DNA from: Budorcas taxicolor
Lineage: Eukaryota > Chordata > Mammalia > Artiodactyla > Bovidae
Reading direction: 5' to 3'
NCBI RefSeq assembly: GCF_023091745.1
Contig: NW_026291481.1
Coordinates: 682,001 to 746,000, forward strand
DNA length: 64,000 nucleotides
The notes below the pieces were generated by a model. That model had not been told where the DNA came from, searched no databases, and saw only the letters and a program-made list of their open reading frames with translations. The number at the start of each line of letters is the position of its first letter. Position 1 is the stretch's first letter. A program made the translations under genes and the position numbers. Shown piece by piece: positions 35,901 to 48,953 of the stretch.

Positions 35901-37532
35901 CCAGGGGAGTCAGGCCTCGTCTCGAGTGGGGGCATGCACGTGTGCTTTCCTCCCGAGCTGCAGCAGTAGTGTCACGCTTCCTGTCACGTGGATCAAGGGA
36001 TCTGTGGCTTTCCCTCGAGGCTGTCCCTCGAGGCTTTCCCACGAGGCTTTCCCACAGGGCTGTGCCACGTGCCAGCTTGGTGTGAGTCGATCCTCAGCGT
36101 GAAAGACGAGCCGGTGAAGGGAAAAGAGGTTCCTCTGGAATGGACTGAGACATCTGGGGGACTCTTGGAATGGTGGCACGACCCTGGAGTTCCTCTCGCC
36201 GTTCCTGTTGAGAGGGCCTCCTCTTGAGATGCGACGGGAACGCCGGGAACTCTTTCCCGACGAAGCAGGGAAAGGATCCCTCATCTCGAGCTATGAGGCG
36301 GAAACGGGGCTCCTCTGTATGTGGGCGGGACCCTCGTGATTCCTCTCGAGTGGACACGGGTATGTCGGGGAACTTCTTGATTTGCACCAAGGGTGTGAAG
36401 GAGCCTTTCAAAGTTCCAGAGGTGAGGTGTCATCAGCCTCGAGACGCCTCAGTGGAAATGGGCCTCATCTCGCCTGGAGAGGAGAATCTCTTGGATTTTC
36501 TCGAGATGCGGCAGGTCTTCTCGAGTTACGACGGGGACCTCAGGGACCCGCTCTGGTGGCCTCAGGAAAGGCCAGTCCCCATGCGAGTTGCTAGGGGACC
36601 TCTCGGGATTCCTCTCCCGTCCATGCCGGGTCCTCAGTCCTTGTGTGGAGTCGGGGCCGGAACCTGAGGATTCCTCTCCAGTGTTGCCATGGATCTTGGG
36701 GTGCTTCTGAGTCTCCCCAGGGGAGTCAGGCCTCGTCTCGTGTGGGGGCATGCACGTGCGCTTTCCTCCCGAGCTGCAGCAGTAGTGTCACGCTTCCTGT
36801 CACGTGGATCAAGGGATCTGTGGCTTTCCCTCGAGGCTGTCCCTCGAGGCTTTCACACGAGGCTTTCCCACAGGGCTGTGCCACGTGCCACCTTGGTGTG
36901 AGTCGATCCTCGGCGTGAAAGACGAGCCGGTGAAGGGAAAAGAGTTTCCTCTGGAATGGACTGAGACATCTGGGGGACTCTTGGAATGGTGGCACGACCC
37001 TGGAGTTCCTCTCGCCGTTCCTGTTGAGAGGGCCTCCTCTTGAGATGCGACGGGAACGCCGGGAATTCTTTCCCGACGAAGCAGGGAAAGGATCCCTAAT
37101 CTCGAGCTACGAGGCGGAAACGGGGCTCCTCTGGATGTGGGCGGGACCCTCGTGATTCCTCTCGAGTGGAGACGGGTATGTCGGGGAACTTCTTGATTTG
37201 CACCAAGGGTGTGAAGGACCCTTTCAAAGTTCCAGAGGGGAGGTGTGATCAGCCTCGGAACGCCTCAGCGGAAATGGGCCTCATCTCGCCTGGAGGGGAG
37301 AACCTCCTGGATTTTCTCGAGTTGCGGCAGGTCTTCTTGAGTTACGACGGGGACCTCAGGGACCCGCTCTGGTGGCCTCAGGAAAGGCCAGTCCCCATGC
37401 GAGTTGCTTGGGGACCTCTCGGGATTCCTCTCCCGTCCATGCCGGGGCCTCAGTCCTTGTGTGGAGTCGGGGCCGGAACCTGAGGATTCCTCTCCAGTGT
37501 TGCCATGGATCTTGGGGTGCTTCTGAGTCTCC
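35901..37532 (+). repeat. Segment M45-M46, copied at 49770-51214
   Basis: M45 carries a rare set of variants: GAGCTATGAGG, CTCCTCTGTATG, GTGGACACGGG, GGTGTCATCAGCC, CTCAGTGGAAATG, GGAGAGGAGAATCTC and CTCGAGATGCGG. All reappear in M62 at an offset of 13869 bp (17 monomers minus 3 bp). M46 has TTTCACACGAGG, AGAGTTTCCTCTGG, GGGAATTCTTTC and CCCTAATCTCG, shared with the start of M63. The copies differ slightly, for example CGTCTCGTGTGGGG near 36736 in M46 and CCCAGATGAGTCAGG near 50586 in M63. Confidence 0.75.
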
Positions 37533-40500
37533 CCAGGGGAGTCAGGTCTCGTCTCGAGTGGGGGCATGCACGTGCGCTTTCCTCCCGAGCTGCAGCAGTA
37601 GTGTCACGCTTCCTGTCACGTGGATCAAGGGATCTGTGGCTTTCCCTCGAGGCTGTCCCTCGAGGCTTTCCCACGAGGCTTTCCCACAGGGCTGTGCCAC
37701 GTGCCACCTTGGTGTGAGTCGATCCTCGGCGTGAAAGACGAGCCGGTGAAGGGAAAAGAGGTTCCTCTGGAATGGACTGAGACATCTGGGGGACTATTGG
37801 AATGGTGGCACGACCCTGGAGTTCCTCTCGCCGTTCCTGTTGAGAGGGCCTCCTCTTGAGATGCGACGGGAACGCCGGGAACTCTTTCCCGACGAAGCAG
37901 GGAAAGGATCCCTCATCTCGAGCTACGAGGAGGAAACGGGGCTCCTCTGGATGTGGGCGGGACCCTCGTGATTCCTCTCGAGTGGAGACGGCTAGGTCGG
38001 GGAACTTCTTGATTTGCACCAAGGGTGTGAAGGACCCTTTCGAAGTTCCAGAGGTGAGGTTTGATCAGCCTCGAGACGCCTCAGCGGAAATGGGCCTCAT
38101 CTCGCCTGGAGGGGAGAACCTCCTGGATTTTCTCGAGTTGCGGCAGGTCGTCTCGAGTTACGACGGGGACCTCAGGGAACCGCTCTGGTGGCCTCAGGAA
38201 AGGCCAGTCCCCATGCGAGTTGCTTGGGGACCTCTCGGGATTCCTCTCCCGTCCATGCCAGGGCCTCAGTCCTTGTGTGGAGTCGGGGCCGTAACCTGAG
38301 GATTCCTCCCCAGTGTTGCCATGGATCTTGGGGTGCTTCTGAGTCTCCCCAGGGGAGTCAGGTCTCGTCTCGAGTTGGGGCATGCACGTGCGCTTTCCTC
38401 CCGAGCTGCAGCAGTAGTGTCACGCTTCCTGTCACGTGGATCAAGGGATCTGTGGCTTTCGCTCGAGGCTGTCCCTCGAGGCTTTCCCACGAGGCTTTCC
38501 CACAGTGCTGTGCCATGTGCCACCTTGGTGTGAGTCGATCCTCGGCGTGAAAGACGAGCCGGTGAAGGGAAAAGAGGTTCCTCTGGAATGGACTGAGATA
38601 TCTGGGGGACTCTTGGAATGGTGGCACGACCCTGGAGTTCTTCTCGCCGTTCCTGTTGAGAGGGCCTCCTCTTGAGATGCGACGGGAACGCCAGGAACTC
38701 TTTCCCGACGAAGCAGGGAAAGGTTCCCGCATCTCGAGCTACGAGGCGGAAACGTGGCTCCTCTGGATGTGGGCGTGACCCTCGTGATTTCTTTCGAGTG
38801 GAGACGGGTATGTCGGGGAACTTCTTGATTTGCACCAAGGGTGTGAAGGACCCTTTCGAAGTTCCAGAGGTGAGGTGTGATCAGCCTCGAGACGCCTCAG
38901 CGGAAATGGGCCTCATCTCGCCTGGAGGGGAGAACCACCTGGATTTTCTCGAGTTGCGGCAGGTCTTCTCGAGTTACGACGGGGACCTCAGGGACCCGCT
39001 CTGGTGGCCTCAGGAAAGGCCAGTCCCCATGCGAGTTGCTAGGGGTTCTCTCGGGATTCCTCTCCCGTCCATTACGGGGCGTCAGTCCATGTGTGGAGTC
39101 GGGGCCGGAACCTGAGGATTCCTCTCCAGTGTTGCCATGGATCTTGGGGTGTTTTTGAGTCTCCCCAGGGGAGTCAGGCCTCGTCTCGAGTGGGGGCATG
39201 CACGTGCGCTTTCCTCCCGAGCTGCAGCAGTAGTGTAACGCTTCCTGTCACGTGGATCAAGGGATCTGTGGCTTTCCCTCGAGGCTGTCCCTCGAGGCTT
39301 TCCCATGAGGCTTTCCCACAGGGCTGTGCCACGTGCCACCTTGGTGTGAGTCGATCCTCGGCGTGAAAGACGAGCCGGTGAAGGGAAAAGAGGTTCCTCT
39401 GGAATGGACTGAGACATCTGGGGGACTCTTGGAATGGTGGCACGACCCTGGAGTTCCTCTCGCCGTTCCTGTTGAGAGGGCCTCCTCTTGAGTTGCGACG
39501 GGAACGCCGGAAACTCTTTCCCGACGAAGCAGGGAAAGGATCCCTCATCTCGAGCTACGAGGCGGAAACGGGGCTCCTCTAGATGTGGCCTGACCCTCGT
39601 TATTCCTCTCGAGTGGAGACGGGTATGTCGGGGTACTTCTTGATTTGCAACAAGGGTGTGAAGGACCCTTTCGAAGTTCCAGAGGTGAGGTGTGATCAGC
39701 CTCGAGACGCCTCAGCGGAAATGGGCCTCATCTCGCCTGGAGGGGAGAACCTCCTGGATTTTCTCGAGTTGCGGCAGGTCTTCTCGAGTTACGACGGGGA
39801 CCTCAGGGACCCGCTCTGGTGGCCTCAGGAAAGGCCAGTCCCAATGCAAGTTGCTAGGGGACCTCTCGGGATTCCTCTCCCGTTCATGCCGGGGCCTCAG
39901 TCCTTGTGTGGAGTCGGGGCCGTAACCTGAGGATTCCTCTCCAGTGTTGCCATGGATCTTGGGGTGCTTGTGAGTCTTCCCAGGGGAGTCAGGCCTCGTC
40001 TCGAGTGGGGGCATGCACGTGCGCTTTCCTCCCGAGCTGCAGCAGTAGTGTCACGCTTCCTGTCACGTGGATCAAGGGATCTGTGGCTTTCCCTCGAGGC
40101 TGTCCCTCGAGGCTTTCCCACGAAGCTTTCCCACAGGGCTGTGCCAGGTGCCACCTTGGTGTGAGTCGATCCTCGGCGTGAAAGACGAGCCGGTGAAGGG
40201 AAAAGAGGTTCCTCTGGAATGGACTGAGACATCTGGGGGACTCTTGGAATGGTGGCACGACCCTGGAGTTCCTCTCGCCGTTCCTGTTGAGAGGGCCTCC
40301 ACTTGAGATGCGACGGGAACGCCGGGAACTCTTTCCCGACGAAGCAGGGAAAGGATCCCTCATCTCGAGCTACGAGGCGGAAACGGGGCTCCTCTGGATG
40401 TGGGCGGGACCCACGTGATTCCTCTCGAGTGGAGACGGCTAGGTCGGGGAACTTCTTGATTTGCACCAAGGGTGTGAAGGACCCTTTCGAAGTTCCAGAG

Positions 40501-42427
40501 GTGAGGTGTGATCAGCCTCGAGACGCCTCAGCGGAAATGGGCCTCATCTCGCCTGGAGGGGAGAACCTCCTGGATTTTCTCGAGTTGCGGCAGGTCTTCT
40601 CGAGTTACGACGGGGACCTCAGGGACCCGCTCTGGTGGCCTCAGGAAAGGCCAGTCCCAATGCAAGTTGCTAGGGGACCTCTCGGGATTCCTCTCCCGTC
40701 CATGCCGGGGCCTCAGTCCTTGTGTGGAGTCGGGGCCGGAACCTGAGGATTCCTCTCCAGTGTTGCCATGGATCTTGGGGTGCTTCTGAGTCTCCCCAGG
40801 GGAGTCAGGCCTCGTCTCGAGTGGCGGCATGCACGTGCGCTTTCCTCCCGAGCTGCAGCAGTAGTGTCACGCTTCCTGTCACGTGGATCAAGGGATCTGT
40901 GGCTTTCCCTCGAGGCTGTCCCTCGAGGCTTTCCCACGAGGCTTTCCCACAGGGCTGTGCCACGTGCCACCTTGGTGTGAGTCGATCCTCGGCGTGAAAG
41001 ACGAGCCGGTGAAGGGAAAAGAGGTTCCTCTGGAATGGACTGAGACATCTGGGGGACTCTTGGAATGGTGGCACGACCCTGGAGTTCCTCTCACCGTTCC
41101 TGTTGAGAGGGCCTCCACTTTAGATGCGACGGGAACGCCGGGAACTCTTTCCCGACGAAGCAGGGAAAGGATCCCTCATCTCGAGCTATGAGGCGGAAAC
41201 GGGGCTCCTCTGGATGTGGGCGGGACCCACGTGATTCCTCTCGAGTGGAGACGGCTAGGTCGGGGAACTTCTTGATTTGCACCAAGGGTGTGAAGGACCC
41301 TTTCGAAGTTCCAGGGGTGAGGTGTGATCAGCCTCGAGACGCCTCAGCGGAAATGGGCCTCATCTCGCCTGGAGGGGAGAACCTCCTGGATTTTCTCGAG
41401 TTGCGGCAGGTCTTCTCGAGTTACGACGGGGACCTCAGGGAACCGCTCTGGTGGCCTCAGGAAAGGCCAGTCCCCATGCGAGTTGCTTGGGGACCTCTCG
41501 GGATTCCTCTCCCGTCCATGCCGGGGCCTCAGTCCTTGTGTGGAGTCGGGGCCGGAACCTGAGGATTCCTCCCCAGTGTTGCCATGGATCTTGGGGTGCT
41601 TCTGAGTCTCCCCAGGGGAGTCAGGTCTCGTCTCGAGTGGGGGCATGCACGTGCGCTTTCCTCCTGAGCTGCAGCAGTAGTGTCACGCATCCTGTCACGT
41701 GGATCAAGGGATCTGTGGCTTTCCCTCGAGGCTGTCCCTCGAGGCTTTCCCACGAGGCTTTCCCACAGGGCTGTGCCACGTGCCACCTTTGTGTGAGTCG
41801 ATCCTCGGTGTGAAAGACGAGCCGGTGAAGGGAAAAGAGGTTCCTCTGGAATGGACTGAGACATCTGGGGGACTCTTGGAATGGTGGCACGAGCCTGGAG
41901 TTCCTCTCGCCGTTCCTGTTGAGAGGGCCTCCTCTTGAGATGCGACGGGAACGCCAGGAACTCTTTCCCGACGAAGCAGGGAAAGGATCCCTCATCTCGA
42001 GCTACGAGGCGGAAACGGGGCTCCTCTGGATGTGGGCGTGACCATCGTGATTTCTCTCGAGTGGAGACGGGTATGTCGGGGAACTTCTTGATTTGCACCA
42101 AGGGTGTGAAGGACCCTTTCGAAGTTCCAGAGGTGAGGTGTGATCAGCCTCGAGACGCCTCAGCGGAAATGGGTCTCATCTCGCCGGTAGGGGAGAACCT
42201 CCTGGATTTTCTCGAGTTGCGGCAGGTCTTCTCGAGTTACGACGGGGACCTCAGGGACCCGCTCTGGTGGCCTCAGGAAAGGCCAGTCCCAATGCAAGTT
42301 GCTAGGGGACCTCTCGGGATTCCTCTCCCGTCCATGCCGGGGCCTCAGTCCTTGTGTGGAGTCGGGGCCGGAACCTGAGGATTCCTCTCCAGTGTTGCCA
42401 TGGATCTTGGGGTGCTTCTGAGTCTCC
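37533..42427 (+). repeat. Divergent monomers M47-M52
   Basis: These monomers carry many substitutions not seen in the left half, such as GAGGTTTGATCAGCC (M47), GGGGCCGTAACC (M47 and M49), TCCTCCCCAGTG (M47, M51), TTTCGCTCGAGG and GATATCTGGG (M48), GTGGGCGTGACC (M48, M52), AGTGTAACGC (M49) and GCTTGTGAGTCTTCCC (M49/M50). M49 has the GATGTGGCCTGACC deletion, so it is 815 bp. M47-M50 are copied at M74-M77 (offset 22024 bp), and the end of M48 through M54 is copied at 51.2-56.1 kb (offset 12237 bp). Confidence 0.7.
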
Positions 42428-45400
42428 CCAGGGGAGTCAGGCCTCGTCTCGAGTGGCGGCATGCACGTGCGCTTTCCTCCCGAGCTGCAGCAGTAGTGTC
42501 ACGCTTCCTGTCACGTGGATCAAGGGATCTGTGGCTTTCCCTCGAGGCTGTCCCTCGAGGCTTTCCCACGAGGCTTTCCCACAGGGCTGTGCCACGTGCC
42601 ACCTTGGTGTGAGTCGATCCTCGGTGTGAAAGACGAGCCGGTGAAGGGAAAAGAGCTTCCTCTGGAATGGACTGAGACATCTGGGGGACTCTTGGAATGG
42701 TGGCACGACCCTGGAGTTCCTCTCGCCATTCCTGTTGAGAGGGCCTCCTCTTGAGTTGCGACGGGAACGCCAGGAACTCTTTCCCGACGAAGCAGGGAAA
42801 GGATCCCGCATCTCGAGCTACGAGGCGGAAACGGGGCTCCTCTGGATGTGGGCGTGACCCTCGTGATTTCTCTCGAGTGGAGACGGGTATGTCGGGGAAC
42901 TTCTTGATTTGCACCAAGGGTGTGAAGGACCCTTTCGAAGTTCCAGAGGTGAGGTGTGATCAGCCTCGAGACGCCTCAGCGGAAATGGGCCTCATCTCGC
43001 CTGGAGGGGAGAACCACCTGGATTTTCTCGAGTTGCGGCAGGTCTTTTCGAGTTACGACGGGGACCTCAGGGACCCGCTCTGGTGGCCTCAGGAAAGGCC
43101 AGTCCCCATGCGAGTTGCTAGGGGTTCTCTCGGGATTCCTCTCCCGTCCATGCCGGGGCCTCAGTCCATGTGTGGAGTCGGGGCCGGAACCTGATTATTC
43201 CTCCCCAGTGTTGCCATGGATCTTGGGGTGTTTCTGAGTCTCCCCAGGGGAGTCAGGCCTCGTCTCGAGTGGGGGCATGCACGTGCGCTTTCCTCCCGAG
43301 CTGCAGCAGTAGTGTCACGCTTCCTGTCACGTGGATCAAGGGATCTGTGGCTTTCCCTCGAGGCTGTCCCTCGAGGCTTTCCCATGAGGCTTTCCCACAG
43401 GCCTGTGCCACGTGCCACCTTGGTGTGAGTCGATCCTCGGCGTGAAAGACGAGCCGGTGAAGGGAAAAGAGGTTCCTCTGGAATGGACTGAGACATCTGG
43501 TGGACTCTTGGAATGGTGGCACGACTCTGGAGTTCCTCTCGCCGTTCCTGTTGAGAGGGCCTCCTCTTGAGATGCCACGGGAACGCCGGAAACTTTTTCC
43601 CGACGAAGCAGGGAAAGGATCCCTCATCTCGAGCTACGAGGCGGAAACGGGGCTCCTCTAGATGTGGCCTGACCCTCGTTATTCCTCTCGAGTGGAGACG
43701 GGTATGTCGGGGTACTTCTTGATTTGCAACAAGGGTGTGAAGGACCCTTTCGAAGTTCCAGAGGTGAGGTGTGATCAGCCTCGAGACGCCTCAGCGGAAA
43801 TGGGCCTCATCTCGCCTGGAGGGGAGAACCTCCTGGATTTTCTCGAGTTGCGGCATGTCTTCTCGAGTTACGACGGGGACCTCAGGGACCCGCTCTGGTG
43901 GCCTCAGGAAAGGCCAGTCCCCATGTGAGTTGCTAGGGGACCTCTCTTGATTCCTCTCCCGTCCATGCCGGGGCCTCAGTCCTTGTGTGGAGTCGGGGCC
44001 GGAACCTGAGGATTCCTCTCCAGTGTTGCCATGGATCTTGGGGTGCTTCTGAGTCTCCCCAGGGGAGTCAGGTCTCGTCTCGAGTGGGGGCATGCACGTG
44101 CGCTTTCCTGCCGAGCTGCAGCAGTAGTGTCACGCTTCCTGTCACGTGGATCAAGGGATCTGTGGCTTTCCCTCGAGGCTGTCCCTCGAGGCTTTCCCAC
44201 GAGGCTTTCCCACAGTGCTGTGCCACGTGTCAGCTTGGTGTGAGTCGATCCTCGGCGTGAAAGACGAGCCGGTGAAGGGAAAACAGGTTCCTCTGGAATG
44301 GACTGAGACATCTGGGGGACTCTTGGAATGGTGGCACGACCCTGGAGTTCCTCTCGCCGTTCCTGTTGAGAGGGCCTCCTCTTGAGATGCGACGGGAACG
44401 CCGGGAACTCTTTCCCGACGAAGCAGGGAAAGGATCCCTTATCTCGAGCTACGAGGCGGAAACGGGGCTCCTCTGGATGTGGGCGGGACCCTCGTGATTC
44501 CTCTCGAGTGGAGACGGCTAGGTCGGGGAACTTCTTGATTTGCACCAAGGGTGTGAAGGAGCCTTTCGAAGTTCCAGAGGTGAGGTGTGATCAGCCTCGA
44601 GACGCCTCAGCGGAAATGGGCCTCATCTCGCCTGGAGGGGAGAACCTCCTGGATTTTCTCGAGTTGCGGCAGGTCTTCTCGAGTTACGACGGGGACCTCA
44701 GGGACCCGCTCTGGTGGCCTCAGGAAAGGCCATTCCCCATGCGAGTTCCTAGGGGACCTCTCGGGATTCCTCTCCCGTCCATGCCGGGGCCTCAGTCCTT
44801 GTGTGGAGTCGGGGCCGGAACCTGAGGATTCCTCTCCAGTGTTGCCATGGATCTTGGGGTGCTTCTGAGTCTCCCCAGGGGAGTCAGGCCTCGTCTCGAG
44901 TGGGGGCATGCACGTGCGCTTTCCTCCCGAGCTGCAGCAGTAGTGTCACGCTTCCTGTCACGTGGATCAAGGGATCTGTGGCTTTCCCTCGAGGCTGTCC
45001 CTCGAGGCTTTCCCACGAGGCTTTCCCACAGGGCTGTGCCACGTGCCACCTTGGTGTGAGTCGATCCTCGGCGTGAAAGACGAGCCGGTGAAGGGAAAAG
45101 AGTTTCCTCTGGAATGGACTGAGACATCTGGGGGACTCTTGGAATGGTGGCACGACCCTGGAGTTCCTCTCGCCGTTCCTGTTGAGAGGGCCTCCTCTTG
45201 AGATGCGACGGGAACGCCGGGAATTCTTTCCCGACGAAGCAGGGAAAGGATCCCTAATCTCGAGCTACGAGGCGGAAACGGGGCTCCTCTGGATGTGGGC
45301 GGGACCCTCGTGATTCCTCTCGAGTGGAGACGGGTATGTCGGGGAACTTCTTGATTTGCACCAAGGGTGTGAATGACCCTTTCAAAGTTCCAGAGGGGAG

Positions 45401-45690
45401 GTGTGATCAGCCTCGGAACGCCTCAGCGGAAATGGGCCTCATCTCGCCTGGAGGGGAGAACCTCCTGGATTTTCTCGAGTTGCGGCAGGTCTTCTTGAGT
45501 TACAACGGGGACCTCAGGGACCCGCTCTGGTGGCCTCAGGAAAGGCCAGTCCCCATGCGAGTTGCTTGGGGACCTCTCGGGATTCCTCTCCCGTCCATGC
45601 CGGGGCCTCAGTCCTTGTGTGGAGTCGGGGCCGGAACCTGAGGATTCCTCTCCAGTGTTGCCATGGATCTTGGGGTGCTTCTGAGTCTCC
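42428..45690 (+). repeat. Four-monomer segment M53-M56, left copy of a 3263-bp tandem duplication
   Basis: M53 has GAGCTTCCTCTGG, CTCGCCATTCC and ATCCCGCATCTCG. M54 has CCTGATTATTCC upstream, CAGGCCTGTGCC, ATCTGGTGGACTC, GATGCCACGGG and the GATGTGGCCTGACC deletion with CCCATGTGAGTTGC downstream. M55 is trimer-kind-1-like with GGCCATTCCCCATG and GAGTTCCTAGG. M56 has GTTTCCTCTGG and GGGAATTC. The same order follows immediately in M57-M60 at an offset of 3263 bp. This segment is a mosaic: M55 resembles the 14-32 kb block, whereas M53-M54 belong to the divergent right-hand types. Confidence 0.85.
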
Positions 45691-48600
45691 CCAGGGGAGT
45701 CAGGTCTCGTCTCGAGTGGGGGCATGCACGTGTGTTTTCCTCCCGAGCTGCAGCAGTAGTGTCACGCTTCCTGTCACGTGGATCAAGGGATCTGTGGCTT
45801 TCCCTCGAGGCTGTCCCTCGAGGCTTTCCCACGAGGCTTTCCCACAGGGCTGTGCCACGTGCCACCTTGGTGTGAGTCGATCCTCGGTGTGAAAGACGAG
45901 CCGGTGAAGGGAAAAGAGCTTCCTCTGGAATGGACTGAGACATCTGGGGGACTCTTGGAATGGTGGCACGACCCTGGAGTTCCTCTCGCCATTCCTGTTG
46001 AGAGGGCCTCCTCTTGAGTTGCGACGGGAACGCCAGGAACTCTTTCCCGACGAAGCAGGGAAAGGATCCCGCATCTCGAGCTACGAGGCGGAAACGGGGC
46101 TCCTCTGGATGTGGGCGTGACCCTCGTGATTTCTCTCGAGTGGAGACGGGTATGTCGGGGAACTTCTTGATTTGCACCAAGGGTGTGAAGGACCCTTTCG
46201 AAGTTCCAGAGGTGAGGTGTGATCAGCCTCGAGACGCCTCAGCGGAAATGGGCCTCATCTCGCCTGGAGGGGAGAACCACCTGGATTTTCTCGAGTTGCG
46301 GCAGGTCTTTTCGAGTTACGACGGGGACCTCAGGGACCCGCTCTGGTGGCCTCAGGAAAGGCCAGTCCCCATGCGAGTTGCTAGGGGTTCTCTCGGGATT
46401 CCTCTCCCGTCCATGCCGGGGCCTCAGTCCATGTGTGGAGTCGGGGCCGGAACCTGATTATTCCTCCCCAGTGTTGCCATGGATCTTGGGGTGTTTCTGA
46501 GTCTCCCCAGGGGAGTCAGGCCTCGTCTCGAGTGGGGGCATGCACGTGCGCTTTCCTCCCGAGCTGCAGCAGTAGTGTCACGCTTCCTGTCACGTGGATC
46601 AAGGGATCTGTGGCTTTCCCTCGAGGCTGTCCCTCGAGGCTTTCCCATGAGGCTTTCCCACAGGCCTGTGCCACGTGCCACCTTGGTGTGAGTCGATCCT
46701 CGGCGTGAAAGACGAGCCGGTGAAGGGAAAAGAGGTTCCTCTGGAATGGACTGAGACATCTGGTGGACTCTTGGAATGGTGGCACGACTCTGGAGTTCCT
46801 CTCGCCGTTCCTGTTGAGAGGGCCTCCTCTTGAGATGCCACGGGAACGCCGGAAACTTTTTCCCGACGAAGCAGGGAAAGGATCCCTCATCTCGAGCTAC
46901 GAGGCGGAAACGGGGCTCCTCTAGATGTGGCCTGACCCTCGTTATTCCTCTCGAGTGGAGACGGGTATGTCGGGGTACTTCTTGATTTGCAACAAGGGTG
47001 TGAAGGACCCTTTCGAAGTTCCAGAGGTGAGGTGTGATCAGCCTCGAGACGCCTCAGCGGAAATGGGCCTCATCTCGCCTGGAGGGGAGAACCTCCTGGA
47101 TTTTCTCGAGTTGCGGCATGTCTTCTCGAGTTACGACGGGGACCTCAGGGACCCGCTCTGGTGGCCTCAGGAAAGGCCAGTCCCCATGTGAGTTGCTAGG
47201 GGACCTCTCTTGATTCCTCTCCCGTCCATGCCGGGGCCTCAGTCCTTGTGTGGAGTCGGGGCCGGAACCTGAGGATTCCTCTCCAGTGTTGCCATGGATC
47301 TTGGGGTGCTTCTGAGTCTCCCCAGGGGAGTCAGGTCTCGTCTCGAGTGGGGGCATGCACGTGCGCTTTCCTGCCGAGCTGCAGCAGTAGTGTCACGCTT
47401 CCTGTCACGTGGATCAAGGGATCTGTGGCTTTCCCTCGAGGCTGTCCCTCGAGGCTTTCCCACGAGGCTTTCCCACAGTGCTGTGCCACGTGCCAGCTTG
47501 GTGTGAGTCGATCCTCGGCGTGAAAGACGAGCCGGTGAAGGGAAAACAGGTTCCTCTGGAATGGACTGAGACATCTGGGGGACTCTTGGAATGGTGGCAC
47601 GACCCTGGAGTTCCTCTCGCCGTTCCTGTTGAGAGGGCCTCCTCTTGAGATGCGACGGGAACGCCGGGAACTCTTTCCCGACGAAGCAGGGAAAGGATCC
47701 CTTATCTCGAGCTACGAGGCGGAAACGGGGCTCCTCTGGATGTGGGCGGGACCCTCGTGATTCCTCTCGAGTGGAGACGGCTAGGTCGGGGAACTTCTTG
47801 ATTTGCACCAAGGGTGTGAAGGAGCCTTTCGAAGTTCCAGAGGTGAGGTGTGATCAGCCTCGAGACGCCTCAGCGGAAATGGGCCTCATCTCGCCTGGAG
47901 GGGAGAACCTCCTGGATTTTCTCGAGTTGCGGCAGGTCTTCTCGAGTTACGACGGGGACCTCAGGGACCCGCTCTGGTGGCCTCAGGAAAGGCCATTCCC
48001 CATGCGAGTTCCTAGGGGACCTCTCGGGATTCCTCTCCCGTCCATGCCGGGGCCTCAGTCCTTGTGTGGAGTCGGGGCCGGAACCTGAGGATTCCTCTCC
48101 AGTGTTGCCATGGATCTTGGGGTGCTTCTGAGTCTCCCCAGGGGAGTCAGGCCTCGTCTCGAGTGGGGGCATGCACGTGCGCTTTCCTCCCGAGCTGCAG
48201 CAGTAGTGTCACGCTTCCTGTCACGTGGATCAAGGGATCTGTGGCTTTCCCTCGAGGCTGTCCCTCGAGGCTTTCCCACGAGGCTTTCCCACAGGGCTGT
48301 GCCACGTGCCACCTTGGTGTGAGTCGATCCTCGGCGTGAAAGACGAGCCGGTGAAGGGAAAAGAGTTTCCTCTGGAATGGACTGAGACATCTGGGGGACT
48401 CTTGGAATGGTGGCACGACCCTGGAGTTCCTCTCGCCGTTCCTGTTGAGAGGGCCTCCTCTTGAGATGCGACGGGAACGCCGGGAATTCTTTCCCGACGA
48501 AGCAGGGAAAGGATCCCTAATCTCGAGCTACGAGGCGGAAACGGGGCTCCTCTGGATGTGGGCGGGACCCTCGTGATTCCTCTCGAGTGGAGACGGGTAT

Positions 48601-48953
48601 GTCGGGGAACTTCTTGATTTGCACCAAGGGTGTGAAGGACCCTTTCAAAGTTCCAGAGGGGAGGTGTGATCAGCCTCGGAACGCCTCAGCGGAAATGGGC
48701 CTCATCTCGCCTGGAGGGGAGAACCTCCTGGATTTTCTCGAGTTGCGGCAGGTCTTCTTGAGTTACAACGGGGACCTCAGGGACCCGCTCTGGTGGCCTC
48801 AGGAAAGGCCAGTCCCCATGCGAGTTGCTTGGGGACCTCTCGGGATTCCTCTCCCGTCCATGCCGGGGCCTCAGTCCTTGTGTGGAGTCGGGGCCGGAAC
48901 CTGAGGATTCCTCTCCAGTGTTGCCATGGATCTTGGGGTGCTTCTGAGTCTCC
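45691..48953 (+). repeat. Four-monomer segment M57-M60, right copy of the 3263-bp tandem duplication
   Basis: From about 45750 to 48950 this segment repeats 42490-45690. I found only two differences: 44229 T versus 47492 C (CACGTGTCAGC versus CACGTGCCAGC) and 45374 T versus 48637 G (GTGAATGACC versus GTGAAGGACC). The first bases of M57 do not match M53 (M57 has CACGTGTGTTTTCC and TCTCGTCTCGAGTGGGGG; M53 has TGGCGGCATG). The duplication edge therefore lies at about 45740, within a monomer. Identity above 99.9% over 3.2 kb indicates a very recent event. Confidence 0.85.

Noticed and set aside
42490..48950. Assembly artefact as the cause of the 3263-bp near-identical duplication
   Set aside because: It cannot be excluded from sequence alone, but the two copies differ at two sites and have different left edges, and the same four-monomer step is seen elsewhere in the array, so a real recent duplication is preferred.
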